DNA from: an uncultured Planctomycetaceae bacterium
GTDB taxonomy: Bacteria; Planctomycetota; Planctomycetia; Pirellulales; UBA1268
Direction of reading: 5' to 3'
Length of the DNA stretch: 51,485 nt
Assembly: GCA_903951635.1 (NCBI GenBank)
Contig: CAJBCV010000022.1
Span: 1 to 51,485 of the forward strand
Of the stretch, positions 16,419-25,052 are shown piece by piece. Every line of letters begins with the position of its first letter. Position 1 is the first letter of the stretch. The notes below the pieces were generated by a model, which ran no database searches, was not told where the DNA came from, and worked only from the letters and a program-made list of their open reading frames with translations. Made by a program: the position numbers and the translations under genes.

Positions 16419-18794
16419 GTGGCGGAGGATCTGAGCGGTTTTTCCATGCTCGAGCTGTTCCGGCTCGAGGCCGACACGCAGACCGCCGTGCTGTCGGCTG
16501 GGGTCCTGGCCATCGAGCGTCTCGACCTGTCGCCGCAGACCATCGAGGCGATGATGCGCGCCGCGCACTCGCTGAAGGGAGCCGCCCGCATCGTCGGCGT
16601 CGAGCCCGCCGTCGAAGTGGCTCACGCTCTCGAGGACTGTTTCGTTGCTGCCGGCCGGGGTGAGATCCAGGTCCGCCCCGAGCATGCCGACGTCCTCTTG
16701 GCGTGCGTCGACTTCCTCGCATCGATCGGCCGGGCCGACGACGCGCTGCTGCCGGATGGCCCCTGGCCGGGGAAGGCCATGGCCCTCGTGGCGGCCCTTG
16801 GAAGGATGCATTCGCTCCCCGACGAACTGTTCTCCGCGCCCCCGGCGCCGAGCGCGGCGCCGTCTCACTTCCAAGGGATCCCGCACGAGATCCCGCACGA
16901 GATCCCGAGCCGCTCCCCCGAGCCGTCCCGGCCGCCCGAACCATCCCGAGACGAGCCATCGCCGGCCGTGACCACTCCGTCCGACGAGGCGCCGGCAGCC
17001 ACGGCGGCGGAGCCCGCCGCGGAGGCAGCGATCGAATCGACCGACCGCGTCGTGCGGGTTTCGGCGGACAGCCTGACGCGCCTCGTGGGCCTCGCCGGCG
17101 AAGCGCTCGTGGAGACCAGGCAACTCCGTCCCTTCGTCGATGGTCTCCTCGGATTGCGGGCATCCCAGATCGAACTCTGCGACGCTCTGGCGGCGCTCGA
17201 GGATCGAACGGCGGCGGATGGTGTCGCCCTGCCGGCATCCGTGGCGATGGCCGTCGAACGGGCGCGGACGCGGGCCGACGCGACCCTGACGGCGCTCACG
17301 AAGCACGTCGACGACTTCGAGAGCTTCGCCCGTCGCAACGAAGACCTCTCCGGTCGGCTCCACCACGAGGTGATCGTCAGCCGGATGCGGCCGCTCGCCG
17401 ACGGCATCCGGGCGTTCCCGAGACTCGTCCGCGATCTCGCCCGGTCGCTCGACCGCCAAGTCCGGTTCGAGGTGCGTGGCGAGCAGACCGGCGTCGATCG
17501 TGACATCCTCGACAAGCTCGAGGCCCCCCTCTCGCACCTCGTCCGCAATGCCATCGACCACGGCATCGAATCCCCCGACGAGCGGATCGCCGCCGGAAAG
17601 CCTCCCGGCGGCACGATCATTCTCGAGGCTCGCCATCGCGCCGGGATGTTGCAGATCCTCATCACCGACGACGGCCGAGGCATCGATGTCGAGCGACTCC
17701 GGGCCCGCGCCATCGAACGTGACCTCGTCCCTCGGCACGTCGCCGAGCGGCTGACCGAGTCGGAGGTGATGGAGTTCATGTTCCTGCCCGGTTTCTCCAC
17801 CCGCCAACGTGTCACGGAGATCTCGGGACGCGGGGTCGGCCTCGACGTCGTGCAGAGCATGGTGAAGGCCGTCGGTGGCGGTGTCCGGGTCTCGAGCCAA
17901 GCCGGCCGCCAGACGGTGTTCACGCTCCAGTTGCCGATCACGATGTCGGTCGTCCGCGCCTTGTTGGTCGAGATCGCGGGCGAACCGTATGCCTTTCCCC
18001 TGACGCGGATCGACAACATCCAGTTCGTCGATCACGCCGACGTCCGCACCGTCGAGGGTCGGCAATTCTTCCGCCGCGACGACGAATCGATCGGGCTGGT
18101 GATGGCCGAGCAAATCCTGGGAACGGGCACGGGAGCCAGCCCTCCCGCACCGATGCCGGTTGTCGTCGTCAGCGACCGGGGACAGCAGTTCGGCATGATC
18201 GTCGACGCTTTCCTCGGAGAGCGCGATCTCGAGGTTCGCCCCCTCGACCGGCGACTCGGGAAGGTCGCCGACATCAACAGCGCCTCGCTCCTCGAAAACG
18301 GCGACCCGGTGCTGATCGTCGACGTCGAAGACCTCGTGCTCTCGATCGACAACATGCTCATGGGACGAAGACTGTCGCGGGTCGACTTCGAGCACCTCGT
18401 CCGTCGGGCACGACGAACGAAGCGGGTTTTGGTCGTTGACGACTCCGTCACCGTCCGGGAACTGGAGCGCCAACTGCTCCATTCGCGGGGTTTCGACGTC
18501 GACGTTGCCGTGGATGGCATGGACGGCTGGAATGCAATCCGTGGTGGCGACTACGATCTGGTGGTCAGCGACGTCGACATGCCCAGGCTCGACGGGATCG
18601 GCTTGGTGTCCCTCATCAAGGGGGACCCTCTCCGCAAGGACCTTCCCGTCGTGATCGTCTCTTACAAGGATCGCGAGAGCGATCGGATCCGCGGGCTCGA
18701 TGCCGGGGCGAACCGCTACCTGACGAAGACAAGTTTCCACGATCAGACTTTCATATCCACGATCATCGACCTGATCGGTGAGCCGAACGCGTGA
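16419..18794 (+). CDS. cheA: Hybrid histidine kinase CheA with receiver domain (WspE-like)
   Basis: A 791-residue kinase. The N-terminal Hpt domain has the phosphorylated His at about 50 (AAHSLKGAARIVG). A Pro-rich linker (about 145-205) contains a short tandem repeat. The dimerisation and ATPase domains follow (NAIDHG with Asn 377, then DDGRGID and GRGVGLDVV), then a CheW-like regulatory domain. The C-terminal receiver starts near 670 with RVLVVDDSVTVRE and has phosphoacceptor Asp 718 in VVSDVDMPRLDG. The end (VIVSYKDRESDRIRGLDAGA) is close to WspE. The GTG start at 16419 has AAAGGAG (16406-16412) six bases upstream. The attached receiver may act as a phosphate sink or relay, since no separate CheY or WspR is encoded nearby. 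Confidence 0.94.
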   Translation: MAEDLSGFSMLELFRLEADTQTAVLSAGVLAIERLDLSPQTIEAMMRAAHSLKGAARIVGVEPAVEVAHALEDCFVAAGRGEIQVRPEHADVLLACVDFLASIGRADDALLPDGPWPGKAMALVAALGRMHSLPDELFSAPPAPSAAPSHFQGIPHEIPHEIPSRSPEPSRPPEPSRDEPSPAVTTPSDEAPAATAAEPAAEAAIESTDRVVRVSADSLTRLVGLAGEALVETRQLRPFVDGLLGLRASQIELCDALAALEDRTAADGVALPASVAMAVERARTRADATLTALTKHVDDFESFARRNEDLSGRLHHEVIVSRMRPLADGIRAFPRLVRDLARSLDRQVRFEVRGEQTGVDRDILDKLEAPLSHLVRNAIDHGIESPDERIAAGKPPGGTIILEARHRAGMLQILITDDGRGIDVERLRARAIERDLVPRHVAERLTESEVMEFMFLPGFSTRQRVTEISGRGVGLDVVQSMVKAVGGGVRVSSQAGRQTVFTLQLPITMSVVRALLVEIAGEPYAFPLTRIDNIQFVDHADVRTVEGRQFFRRDDESIGLVMAEQILGTGTGASPPAPMPVVVVSDRGQQFGMIVDAFLGERDLEVRPLDRRLGKVADINSASLLENGDPVLIVDVEDLVLSIDNMLMGRRLSRVDFEHLVRRARRTKRVLVVDDSVTVRELERQLLHSRGFDVDVAVDGMDGWNAIRGGDYDLVVSDVDMPRLDGIGLVSLIKGDPLRKDLPVVIVSYKDRESDRIRGLDAGANRYLTKTSFHDQTFISTIIDLIGEPNA
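16877..16908 (+). repeat. 12-base tandem repeat in the cheA linker
   Basis: GATCCCGCACGA occurs twice in a row (16877-16888, 16889-16900) with a partial third copy. It encodes repeated Ile-Pro-His-Glu in the Pro-rich linker between Hpt and dimerisation domains. In-frame slippage there would only change linker length. Confidence 0.7.
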
Positions 18795-18825
18795 ACCGCG
18801 ATCGGACACCTTGGGGGGGGGCAGT

Positions 18826-19830
18826 GTGCGAATCGGAATCGTCAACGACGTGCGGGCCGCGAGTGAAGCGCTGCGGCGGATCGTCACCGGCCTGACAGAC
18901 CATGAGATCGCCTGGACGGCCAGCGACGGCGTCGAAGCGGTGGCGGCGGCCAAGCGCGACCGACCCGACCTGATCCTCATGGATCTGCTCATGCCGCACA
19001 TGGACGGCGTTCAGGCCACCCGGCAGATCATGCTCTCCGCTCCGTGCGCGATCCTCGTTGTGACCGCGACGGTGAGCGGCAACATTTCGCTGGTCTACGA
19101 GGCGATGGGACACGGCGCGCTCGACGCCGTCGATACGCCGGTGCTCGGCCCGTCGGGCGAGGTCCAAGGGGCCCAGGCGCTCGTCGACAAGATCGCCACG
19201 ATCGGCAAACTGGTCGGCGCGTCTCCCGATGCCCGCCGCACCAACCGTGTCACCGCCCCGTCCGGCCCGCCGAAGCTGCTCCTCATCGGCGCTTCCACCG
19301 GCGGACCGAAGGCGATCTCCGAGATCCTCCAACCGCTCCCCGTCGACTGGAACGTGGCCGTGCTGATCGTGCAGCACGTCGACATGGCTTTCGCACCGGG
19401 GCTGGCCAAGTGGCTCGGCGACCGGACCGGGCGGTCGGTGCGCGTGGCGGAGGATGGCCAACAGCCCCTCGCCGGGGACGTGCTGGTGGCCGGCACCAAC
19501 GACCATCTCGTGTTCAACAAGGACCGGACCCTCGCCTACCGCGAGGAACCGAAGCACCTTTTCTTCAGGCCCAGCGTCGACGTCTTCTTCTGGAGCGTAG
19601 CCGAGTACTGGCCCCAGGCCGGCACCGCGATCCTTCTCACCGGCATGGGAACCGACGGCGCCAAGGGGCTCCTCGCCCTCCGGGCCCGCGGCTGGCACAC
19701 GATCGCCCAGGATCAATCGAGCAGCGTGGTCTGGAGCATGCCCAAGGCGGCCATCGAACTCAACGCCGCCTGCGAGGTGCTTCCGGTCGCCAAGATGTCC
19801 GAGGCGATCAGCCAGCGATTGGGGAAGTGA
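18826..19830 (+). CDS. cheB: CheB protein-glutamate methylesterase (WspF-like)
   Basis: A 334-residue protein. The receiver domain (residues 1-125) has Asp 53 in LILMDLLMP and the WspF-like segment YEAMGHGALDAVDTP. The methylesterase domain (about 150-334) has the triad Ser 157 (IGASTGGP), His 184 (VQHVD) and Asp 277 (GMGTDGA). It removes methyl groups from the receptor when phosphorylated and sets adaptation. The GTG at 18826 was chosen because VRIGIVNDV is the normal N-terminus and a G-rich stretch lies just upstream; the in-frame codon at 18778 adds 16 unlikely residues. Its last 23 bases overlap the end of the convergent amidase gene. In Pseudomonas the next gene would be wspR, which is missing here. 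Confidence 0.93.
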   Translation: MRIGIVNDVRAASEALRRIVTGLTDHEIAWTASDGVEAVAAAKRDRPDLILMDLLMPHMDGVQATRQIMLSAPCAILVVTATVSGNISLVYEAMGHGALDAVDTPVLGPSGEVQGAQALVDKIATIGKLVGASPDARRTNRVTAPSGPPKLLLIGASTGGPKAISEILQPLPVDWNVAVLIVQHVDMAFAPGLAKWLGDRTGRSVRVAEDGQQPLAGDVLVAGTNDHLVFNKDRTLAYREEPKHLFFRPSVDVFFWSVAEYWPQAGTAILLTGMGTDGAKGLLALRARGWHTIAQDQSSSVVWSMPKAAIELNAACEVLPVAKMSEAISQRLGK

Positions 19831-21346
19831 CGCCGCCACGGCCAGCGATCCCGCGCATCACGCCGAGCACGATCGACTCGGCGATGCCGGGGCGGCGGTC
19901 GAGCGCGATCACCTGAACCGCGACCGGCAATCCGGCGCTCCCTCGGTCGGCCGCGATCGCCGCAACGTCGACCGGGTCGCTCGACCGGGGGCGGCCCGAC
20001 TCCTCGTCTCCCCGCACCGTCGTCACCGGCACAGCTCCTGCCGCGAGGTCGAGAAGATTCGCGAGCAAACAGGGGGACGCCGCCAGCAGGAGGCGGGAAG
20101 CCGAGCCGTGACGGAGCGCCGGGAGCGCGGAGACGGGGCAGACGATGCAGTCGTGGGCCGTGGCCCACCGCGTCACCAGGGTGTCGATCGCCGCCCGGCC
20201 CGAAAAGAGGCCCTCGCGCGCGGCCCCTCGGCGGGGGCCGGTGCGTCGCAGCGCCCGGGCCTCCAAGGCACGCCCTCCCCAGACACACGCCCCGGCAACG
20301 ATCCCCCGGGCCCATCCCGGAATCCCCGCCAGCGCGAGGAGCCGACGGACCTGCTCGATCGGGCGCTCGCCGGCGAACAGGCGGCGGATGTCGGCGCCGC
20401 CGTCGGATGAAAGGATGCCGAGATGGAGCCACGCCGCCTCGGCAGCCACCTCGGGGTCGAGGCGCGTCACGGTCGCCCCGGCCGATGCAAGACGCTCCAC
20501 CGCCTCCGCGACGGCCCGCCGGACGGCCGGTGAGGGCGTGAGCACGCCGGCGTCGTCCCACCACCCCACCCGGAGACGATGCACCGGCGTTGCCCCGACG
20601 GCGGGGACTCCGCAGAGCCCATGGAAACCTGCTTCGGCATCGTCGACCGTCCGAGCGAGGAAACCTGCCCGTGATCGCTGCCCGACGAGTCGTGGCATCG
20701 TCTCGAAGCTCCCGCCGCTGCCGAGCGTCTCCGCACGGGGCAGAAGTCCGACGATCCCGCAGGCATGCGCCGGTTGGCGGATGCTGCCGGCGAGGTCGTT
20801 TCCGATGGCCAGCGGAACGCACCCGGCAGCGACGAGCGCCGCGTCCCCGCCACTGCTCCCCCCCGGCCCCCGTTCGGCGTCGGTCGGATGGACGGTTTTT
20901 CCCCACAGGGGATTGTCGGTCTCGTGAAGGTAGAGCGCCTGGGGCACGTTCCCTTTCCCGATGACGATCGCTCCAGCGGCCCGCAACCGGGTCACGATTC
21001 CCGCGTCATCCCGGTCGAGCGCCGACGCCCGGCCACGAATCCCGAGCGTCGTGACCAACCCGCGGACGGCGAAGCATTCCTTGACGCTCACCGGCACGCC
21101 GGCGAGTGGACCGGGGGGCGCTTCGGCGAGCCGGGATGCCTCTGCGATCGCTGCGTCGGCACGGGATTGAACGAGGGCATTGAGCGCGGCGTGGGTGTGG
21201 CGGCAACGGTCGACCGCCTCCGTCACCACGGCCACGGGATCGACGGTACCCCGGGCGACCCCAGCGGCGATCTCCGCCACGCTTTCCCGATAGATCGGCT
21301 CACCCATCCGATCGATCTCCGCAAGGATGAACGCACCGTCGATCAC
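19808..21346 (-). CDS. Amidase signature-family enzyme
   Basis: A 512-residue amidase-signature protein. The Ser-cisSer-Lys triad is visible as Lys 89 (GVPVSVKE), Ser 164 in GPGGSSGGDAAL and Ser 188 in NDLAGSIRQPA, with the 24-residue Ser-Ser spacing seen in the family. These enzymes hydrolyse C-N amide bonds; the substrate is not predictable. GatA is less likely, because gatB and gatC are not adjacent. The GTG start (21346) overlaps the stop of the preceding membrane-protein gene in GTGA. An ATG at 21307 is a reasonable alternative. The 3' end overlaps cheB tail to tail by 23 bases. Confidence 0.88.
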   Translation of the reverse strand: MIDGAFILAEIDRMGEPIYRESVAEIAAGVARGTVDPVAVVTEAVDRCRHTHAALNALVQSRADAAIAEASRLAEAPPGPLAGVPVSVKECFAVRGLVTTLGIRGRASALDRDDAGIVTRLRAAGAIVIGKGNVPQALYLHETDNPLWGKTVHPTDAERGPGGSSGGDAALVAAGCVPLAIGNDLAGSIRQPAHACGIVGLLPRAETLGSGGSFETMPRLVGQRSRAGFLARTVDDAEAGFHGLCGVPAVGATPVHRLRVGWWDDAGVLTPSPAVRRAVAEAVERLASAGATVTRLDPEVAAEAAWLHLGILSSDGGADIRRLFAGERPIEQVRRLLALAGIPGWARGIVAGACVWGGRALEARALRRTGPRRGAAREGLFSGRAAIDTLVTRWATAHDCIVCPVSALPALRHGSASRLLLAASPCLLANLLDLAAGAVPVTTVRGDEESGRPRSSDPVDVAAIAADRGSAGLPVAVQVIALDRRPGIAESIVLGVMRGIAGRGGVTSPIAG

Positions 21347-23214
21347 AACGCACCGGGATCGACCGCTTCATCCGCCGCTTTCCCTGCTGCCGGCAGCGTC
21401 CCGATGTCGACGGCCCAGATCGTGCCGGGATCACCGAGAACACCGACCACGATCACCGTCTCGCCAGGCTGGGCCGTGGGGGCACTACGGGCGAGGAACG
21501 ACAGCCGATGGGGGGCATCACCTCCGACGGCGAGCCGCCCCCCCCACCAGGGACCGACGGGGCGAACGGCCTCGAGCGTGGCGACGACGATCGCTCCGTC
21601 CGAAGGGCGTTTCTCGCTGGAGAGCCACATGCTACCGAGAAGTTCCAAGTCGTCGTGTCGTTCGGTGGCCAACCGCGCGCGCAGCGGGGAAAACCGGTCG
21701 ATGAACTCAGGCGACGGTCGGCCCGACTCGATCGCCGCCCGTTCCACGCTCGCCAACTCGATCGCCACGAGGCTCAAGGCCCGGTACCATCCGACCAACG
21801 CCTGCTCACGGGCAGCCGGATCCCCGCCAAAGGTTCCTTCGCCGAGCGTATCGGTGGCGTGCTTCGCCGCGTCGATCGCCGCTGTGACCGCGGCAAGATC
21901 GATCCCGGCCGATTCGCCTCCGCCTTCGGCGCCCGCCCCCCCTACAACGACCGGCACAGGATCGACGACGATTTCGACCTCGTCGATCGACTGAGGCTGA
22001 GGTGAAGAGGGAAGCCCGCCGGCGGCGGAGAGCTGTGCCTCATCGACGGAAGCGGGGGTGGGCACGCTCGTCCCACCCGCAAGCTCCCCTTCGAGCGACG
22101 CCTGGGTTGCGGGTGCCGGGGTGATGCTCGGCTCAGGCGTCGGTTCCGCCGAGGACGATTGTGTGGCTGGCGAGGAAGGAAGCTGATCGAGCGTCAACCT
22201 TTCTGGGCCACCAGTCGGCTGGTCGGTGCGCCGCTCCACGCTGGCCGAGCGGAAACGAGACGGGAGCAGAAAACGAAGGCCGTCGGGAACATTCGGAGTG
22301 AGGTGAAGGGGATCTCGCTGAAACCCGAACAGCAGGATCGCCAGCGTGACGGGGATCGCGAGCATCCCTCCGATCACCACGCCGACCAGTTGCCCCAGTC
22401 CCCCGCCCGCTCTGGTCGGCCGCGACCCCGAGGTCACGATCGCACCGGAAGGCACGAAGGGGGGAAGGGCCGCTGAAAGCGCACCGACGTCGATCGGCTC
22501 ACCCTGGGATTCGCCGATCCCCTGCGAGTCGCCATGGTAGGAATCGGCCGTGGCGGGATCGACCACCTCCGTCCCACCGACGAACGCACCGAAGCCGACC
22601 GATTCTGACGGCACGTCATCGCGCATGGTCGCGACGATGTCCCCCCACTCATCAGCGGGCTTCTCGTCCTCGCCGCGTGGATCTCCATCGGTCGAAGGCC
22701 GGTTTCCGGTCGGCCAGCCGGGTTCCGCCTCCGAGGATTCTTGATCCGAGGATTCTTGATCGAGGCGTTCCTCTCCGAGCGAGCGGACCGATCGTTCCTC
22801 GGGTGGACTGATCGCCGAGCCGACATCGCTCGGCGACACGATGCCCGATTGACCGGTGCCGATCTGTACCCGCGAGGAGTGGGACACCCCCGAAGCCTCG
22901 GGATCGTCATCGGCGTTGGTGAAGGCGAGCGGATCGGGGCCGGTCTCGATTGCGGCAGCGGAATCATCCGGCCCATCGAGCCAGCCTTCGGGCATGCCGT
23001 CGACTCGGGAACGTTCTGCGTCAAGCGAATCGCCGGCGGCGACCGGAATGTCCTCGATCCCGAGTTCGAATCGATCCACGTCGGCGGGTTCGGTCGCTTC
23101 GAGGCCGTCCCACGCCTCCGGTGGATCCCGGTCGGGCGGGGAAGAGGCCCCGTCCGCTGAAGTCGGCGTTTGGTCGTCCCCGTCCTGCATCCGTCGGTCG
23201 TCGTCGAAGGTCAT
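21343..23214 (-). CDS. Acidic single-pass membrane protein, unknown function
   Basis: A 623-residue protein without a recognised domain. The first 260 residues are strongly acidic and Ser/Asp/Glu/Pro-rich, hence probably disordered and cytoplasmic. One transmembrane helix follows (GQLVGVVIGGMLAIPVTLAI). Then comes a Pro/Ser/Thr-rich spacer and a C-terminal domain of about 200 residues with helix-rich and beta segments (GWYRALSLVAIELASVERAA; PGETVIVVGVLGDPGTIWAV). The ATG at 23214 has GGAG eight bases upstream; an in-frame ATG at 23292 would add 26 residues. It is translationally coupled to the amidase downstream. The design resembles many uncharacterised planctomycete envelope proteins. Confidence 0.75.
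   Translation of the reverse strand: MTFDDDRRMQDGDDQTPTSADGASSPPDRDPPEAWDGLEATEPADVDRFELGIEDIPVAAGDSLDAERSRVDGMPEGWLDGPDDSAAAIETGPDPLAFTNADDDPEASGVSHSSRVQIGTGQSGIVSPSDVGSAISPPEERSVRSLGEERLDQESSDQESSEAEPGWPTGNRPSTDGDPRGEDEKPADEWGDIVATMRDDVPSESVGFGAFVGGTEVVDPATADSYHGDSQGIGESQGEPIDVGALSAALPPFVPSGAIVTSGSRPTRAGGGLGQLVGVVIGGMLAIPVTLAILLFGFQRDPLHLTPNVPDGLRFLLPSRFRSASVERRTDQPTGGPERLTLDQLPSSPATQSSSAEPTPEPSITPAPATQASLEGELAGGTSVPTPASVDEAQLSAAGGLPSSPQPQSIDEVEIVVDPVPVVVGGAGAEGGGESAGIDLAAVTAAIDAAKHATDTLGEGTFGGDPAAREQALVGWYRALSLVAIELASVERAAIESGRPSPEFIDRFSPLRARLATERHDDLELLGSMWLSSEKRPSDGAIVVATLEAVRPVGPWWGGRLAVGGDAPHRLSFLARSAPTAQPGETVIVVGVLGDPGTIWAVDIGTLPAAGKAADEAVDPGAL
22731..22760 (-). repeat. Perfect 15-base tandem duplication
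   Basis: CCGAGGATTCTTGAT occurs twice in a row, in frame within the acidic membrane-protein gene. It gives two copies of Asp-Gln-Glu-Ser-Ser in the disordered N-terminal half and looks like a recent slippage duplication. Confidence 0.8.
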
Positions 23215-23405
23215 CGTCCGCTCCAGCCGCTCGTGATCGGCGATCTCCAACGGGGAGGGTGTGTCCGGGGCGGGGCCACAGGTCCCTGACATCCCCGGAT
23301 CGATCGCCTTGCTCCCACCCTGACCGGGTCGATTGTACCACCGCGGCCGACGCCGCTCCTTCCGGACGGCGGACGGCGCTCACCCGGGCCAAACGGTGAC
23401 GAGGG

Positions 23406-24974
23406 TCACGCCGGGGGAGATGTTCCGACCCCGTGGGCAGGTCCGTAGCGGTTCCACAGGCTCTCCATGAGCCACCGCTCCGAGACGGGCCTGCCGGTGG
23501 CGTTGGTGACGAGCGGGCCGGGGTCGAGCAAGCGCCCCTGGGCATGCACCCGCTCGCGGAGCCAGTGCAGGAGCGGCGCGAACTGCCCCGTGGCGATGTG
23601 CGTGGACAGCTCGGGAAGGTCGGTCTCGACGGCGGCCATCATCTGGGCCGAGTAGACGTTTCCGAGCGTGTAGGTCGGAAAATATCCGATCAGGCCGCCG
23701 CTCCAGTGAATGTCCTGGAGAACACCCTCGGCCGCGGTGCCCGGGCGGATCCCAAAGTCCTGCTCGAATCGGTCATCCCAGGCCGTGGGGAGATCGGCCA
23801 CGGCGAGGTCGCCACGGATGAGGGCCCGCTCGAGATCGAAGCGGAGCATGATGTGCAGGTTGTACGTCACCTCGTCGGCCTCGACGCGAATCAGCGATGG
23901 ACCAACGACGAGCATCGACCGCTGGACGGCCTCGGGGGATGCGTCCGAAAACGCCGCCGGGAACGCCTTTCGGGCCAGCGGCAGGCACCATTCCCAGAAC
24001 GGGAGCGAGCGGCCGACGAGATTTTCCCAGAGCCGCGATTGGGACTCATGAACACCGAGCGAGGCCGCCTCGCCGCGGGGCAGCCCGAAGGCATCGGGCC
24101 GCAGGCCCTGCTCGTAGAGGCCATGACCGGCCTCATGGAGGACGCCGAACAGGGCGGTGGGGAGATACGACTCGTCCCAGCGGGTCGTGAGACGGCAGTC
24201 GTGCGGTCCGGCGGTGCTGCAGAACGGATGCTCCGACGAGTCGAGCCGTCCGCGGGTGAAGTCGAAGCCGATTCTCTCCGCCACCATCCGCACGAAACGT
24301 TCCTGGGCCGAGCGGGGAACATGCTGCTTGAGCAGATCGTCCCGCGGTGGGCAGGTCGATCCACGACAAGCCCGGAGGAGCGCCACGATCCCCGGGCGCA
24401 ACCGGTCGAAGAGCGCCGAGACGTCGCTCGAGCGGGCGCCTGGTTCGTAGTCGTCGAGAAGCGCGTCGTAGGGATCGAGGTCGGGGGACTGAGCGGTCGC
24501 CTGCTCCCGCTTCAGCTCGACGAGGCGGGCGAGCTTCGGGGCGAATCCCTTCCAATCCGAATGCCGTCGGGCATCGACCCATGCCTGCTGGCCATCGATG
24601 CAGGCCCGTGCGATCTCCTCGACCAGTCGCGGGGGCAAACGGAGCTGCTTGTGGAGATCGCGGAGGAGCCGCACAACGGTGGCGCGCTGCTCGTCGCTCC
24701 AGTCGCCCTTTCCACCTTCCATCGAGGCGGCGAGCCGTTCCAGGCGATCCCGCTGCGCCGGATCGGTGCGTGCCGAGTGCACGAGAGAGGCAACCGCAGC
24801 CACCTGATCGGCACGGTACGCCCCGCCCCCTTGGGGCAACATCGTTTGCTCGTCCCAGCCGAGAAGGGCTTCGACCGAGGCGAGCACCGCCGTCCGCTGC
24901 GCGTGCGCGGCCGCGGCGGCATAGTCGGGTCTGAGATCGGGAGGGGATCGGCGGGGGTGGTCGGAGGTGGTCAT
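23406..24974 (-). CDS. M32-family metallocarboxypeptidase
   Basis: A 522-residue protein of the M32 family (Taq/Pfu carboxypeptidase), which removes C-terminal residues from peptides in the cytoplasm. The zinc site is in LHEAGHGLYEQGL (HExxH). Downstream are the family segments LGVHESQSRLWENLVGRS and VEADEVTYNLHIMLRFDLER. GYFPTYTLGNVYSAQ near the end is also typical. Length matches the usual 490-530. The ATG at 24974 gives the normal N-terminus; the in-frame codon at 25025 lies in the divergent promoter region. It probably follows its own promoter in the 78-base gap shared with the deacetylase gene. Confidence 0.93.
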   Translation of the reverse strand: MTTSDHPRRSPPDLRPDYAAAAAHAQRTAVLASVEALLGWDEQTMLPQGGGAYRADQVAAVASLVHSARTDPAQRDRLERLAASMEGGKGDWSDEQRATVVRLLRDLHKQLRLPPRLVEEIARACIDGQQAWVDARRHSDWKGFAPKLARLVELKREQATAQSPDLDPYDALLDDYEPGARSSDVSALFDRLRPGIVALLRACRGSTCPPRDDLLKQHVPRSAQERFVRMVAERIGFDFTRGRLDSSEHPFCSTAGPHDCRLTTRWDESYLPTALFGVLHEAGHGLYEQGLRPDAFGLPRGEAASLGVHESQSRLWENLVGRSLPFWEWCLPLARKAFPAAFSDASPEAVQRSMLVVGPSLIRVEADEVTYNLHIMLRFDLERALIRGDLAVADLPTAWDDRFEQDFGIRPGTAAEGVLQDIHWSGGLIGYFPTYTLGNVYSAQMMAAVETDLPELSTHIATGQFAPLLHWLRERVHAQGRLLDPGPLVTNATGRPVSERWLMESLWNRYGPAHGVGTSPPA

Positions 24975-25052
24975 GGGGGGAGAGTATGCTCCCGGGGAGC
25001 CCCCTGACAACCGGCCCCGTGCCATCCGTCCTGGTCACCCGCGGAGGATCCC

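Noticed and set aside
15831-19001. 1056-codon open frame antisense to cheA and neighbours
   Set aside because: High GC content keeps antisense frames open. The translation is Asp/Arg/Val-rich without domains, while the plus strand has complete Che motifs.
19831-23400. Region after cheB checked for a WspR-like REC-GGDEF protein
   Set aside because: No GGDEF/GGEEF motif on either strand; the genes there are an amidase and a membrane protein.
23433-25007. 524-codon frame opposite the M32 carboxypeptidase
   Set aside because: Translation lacks protein character; the minus-strand gene has HEAGH and full family motifs.
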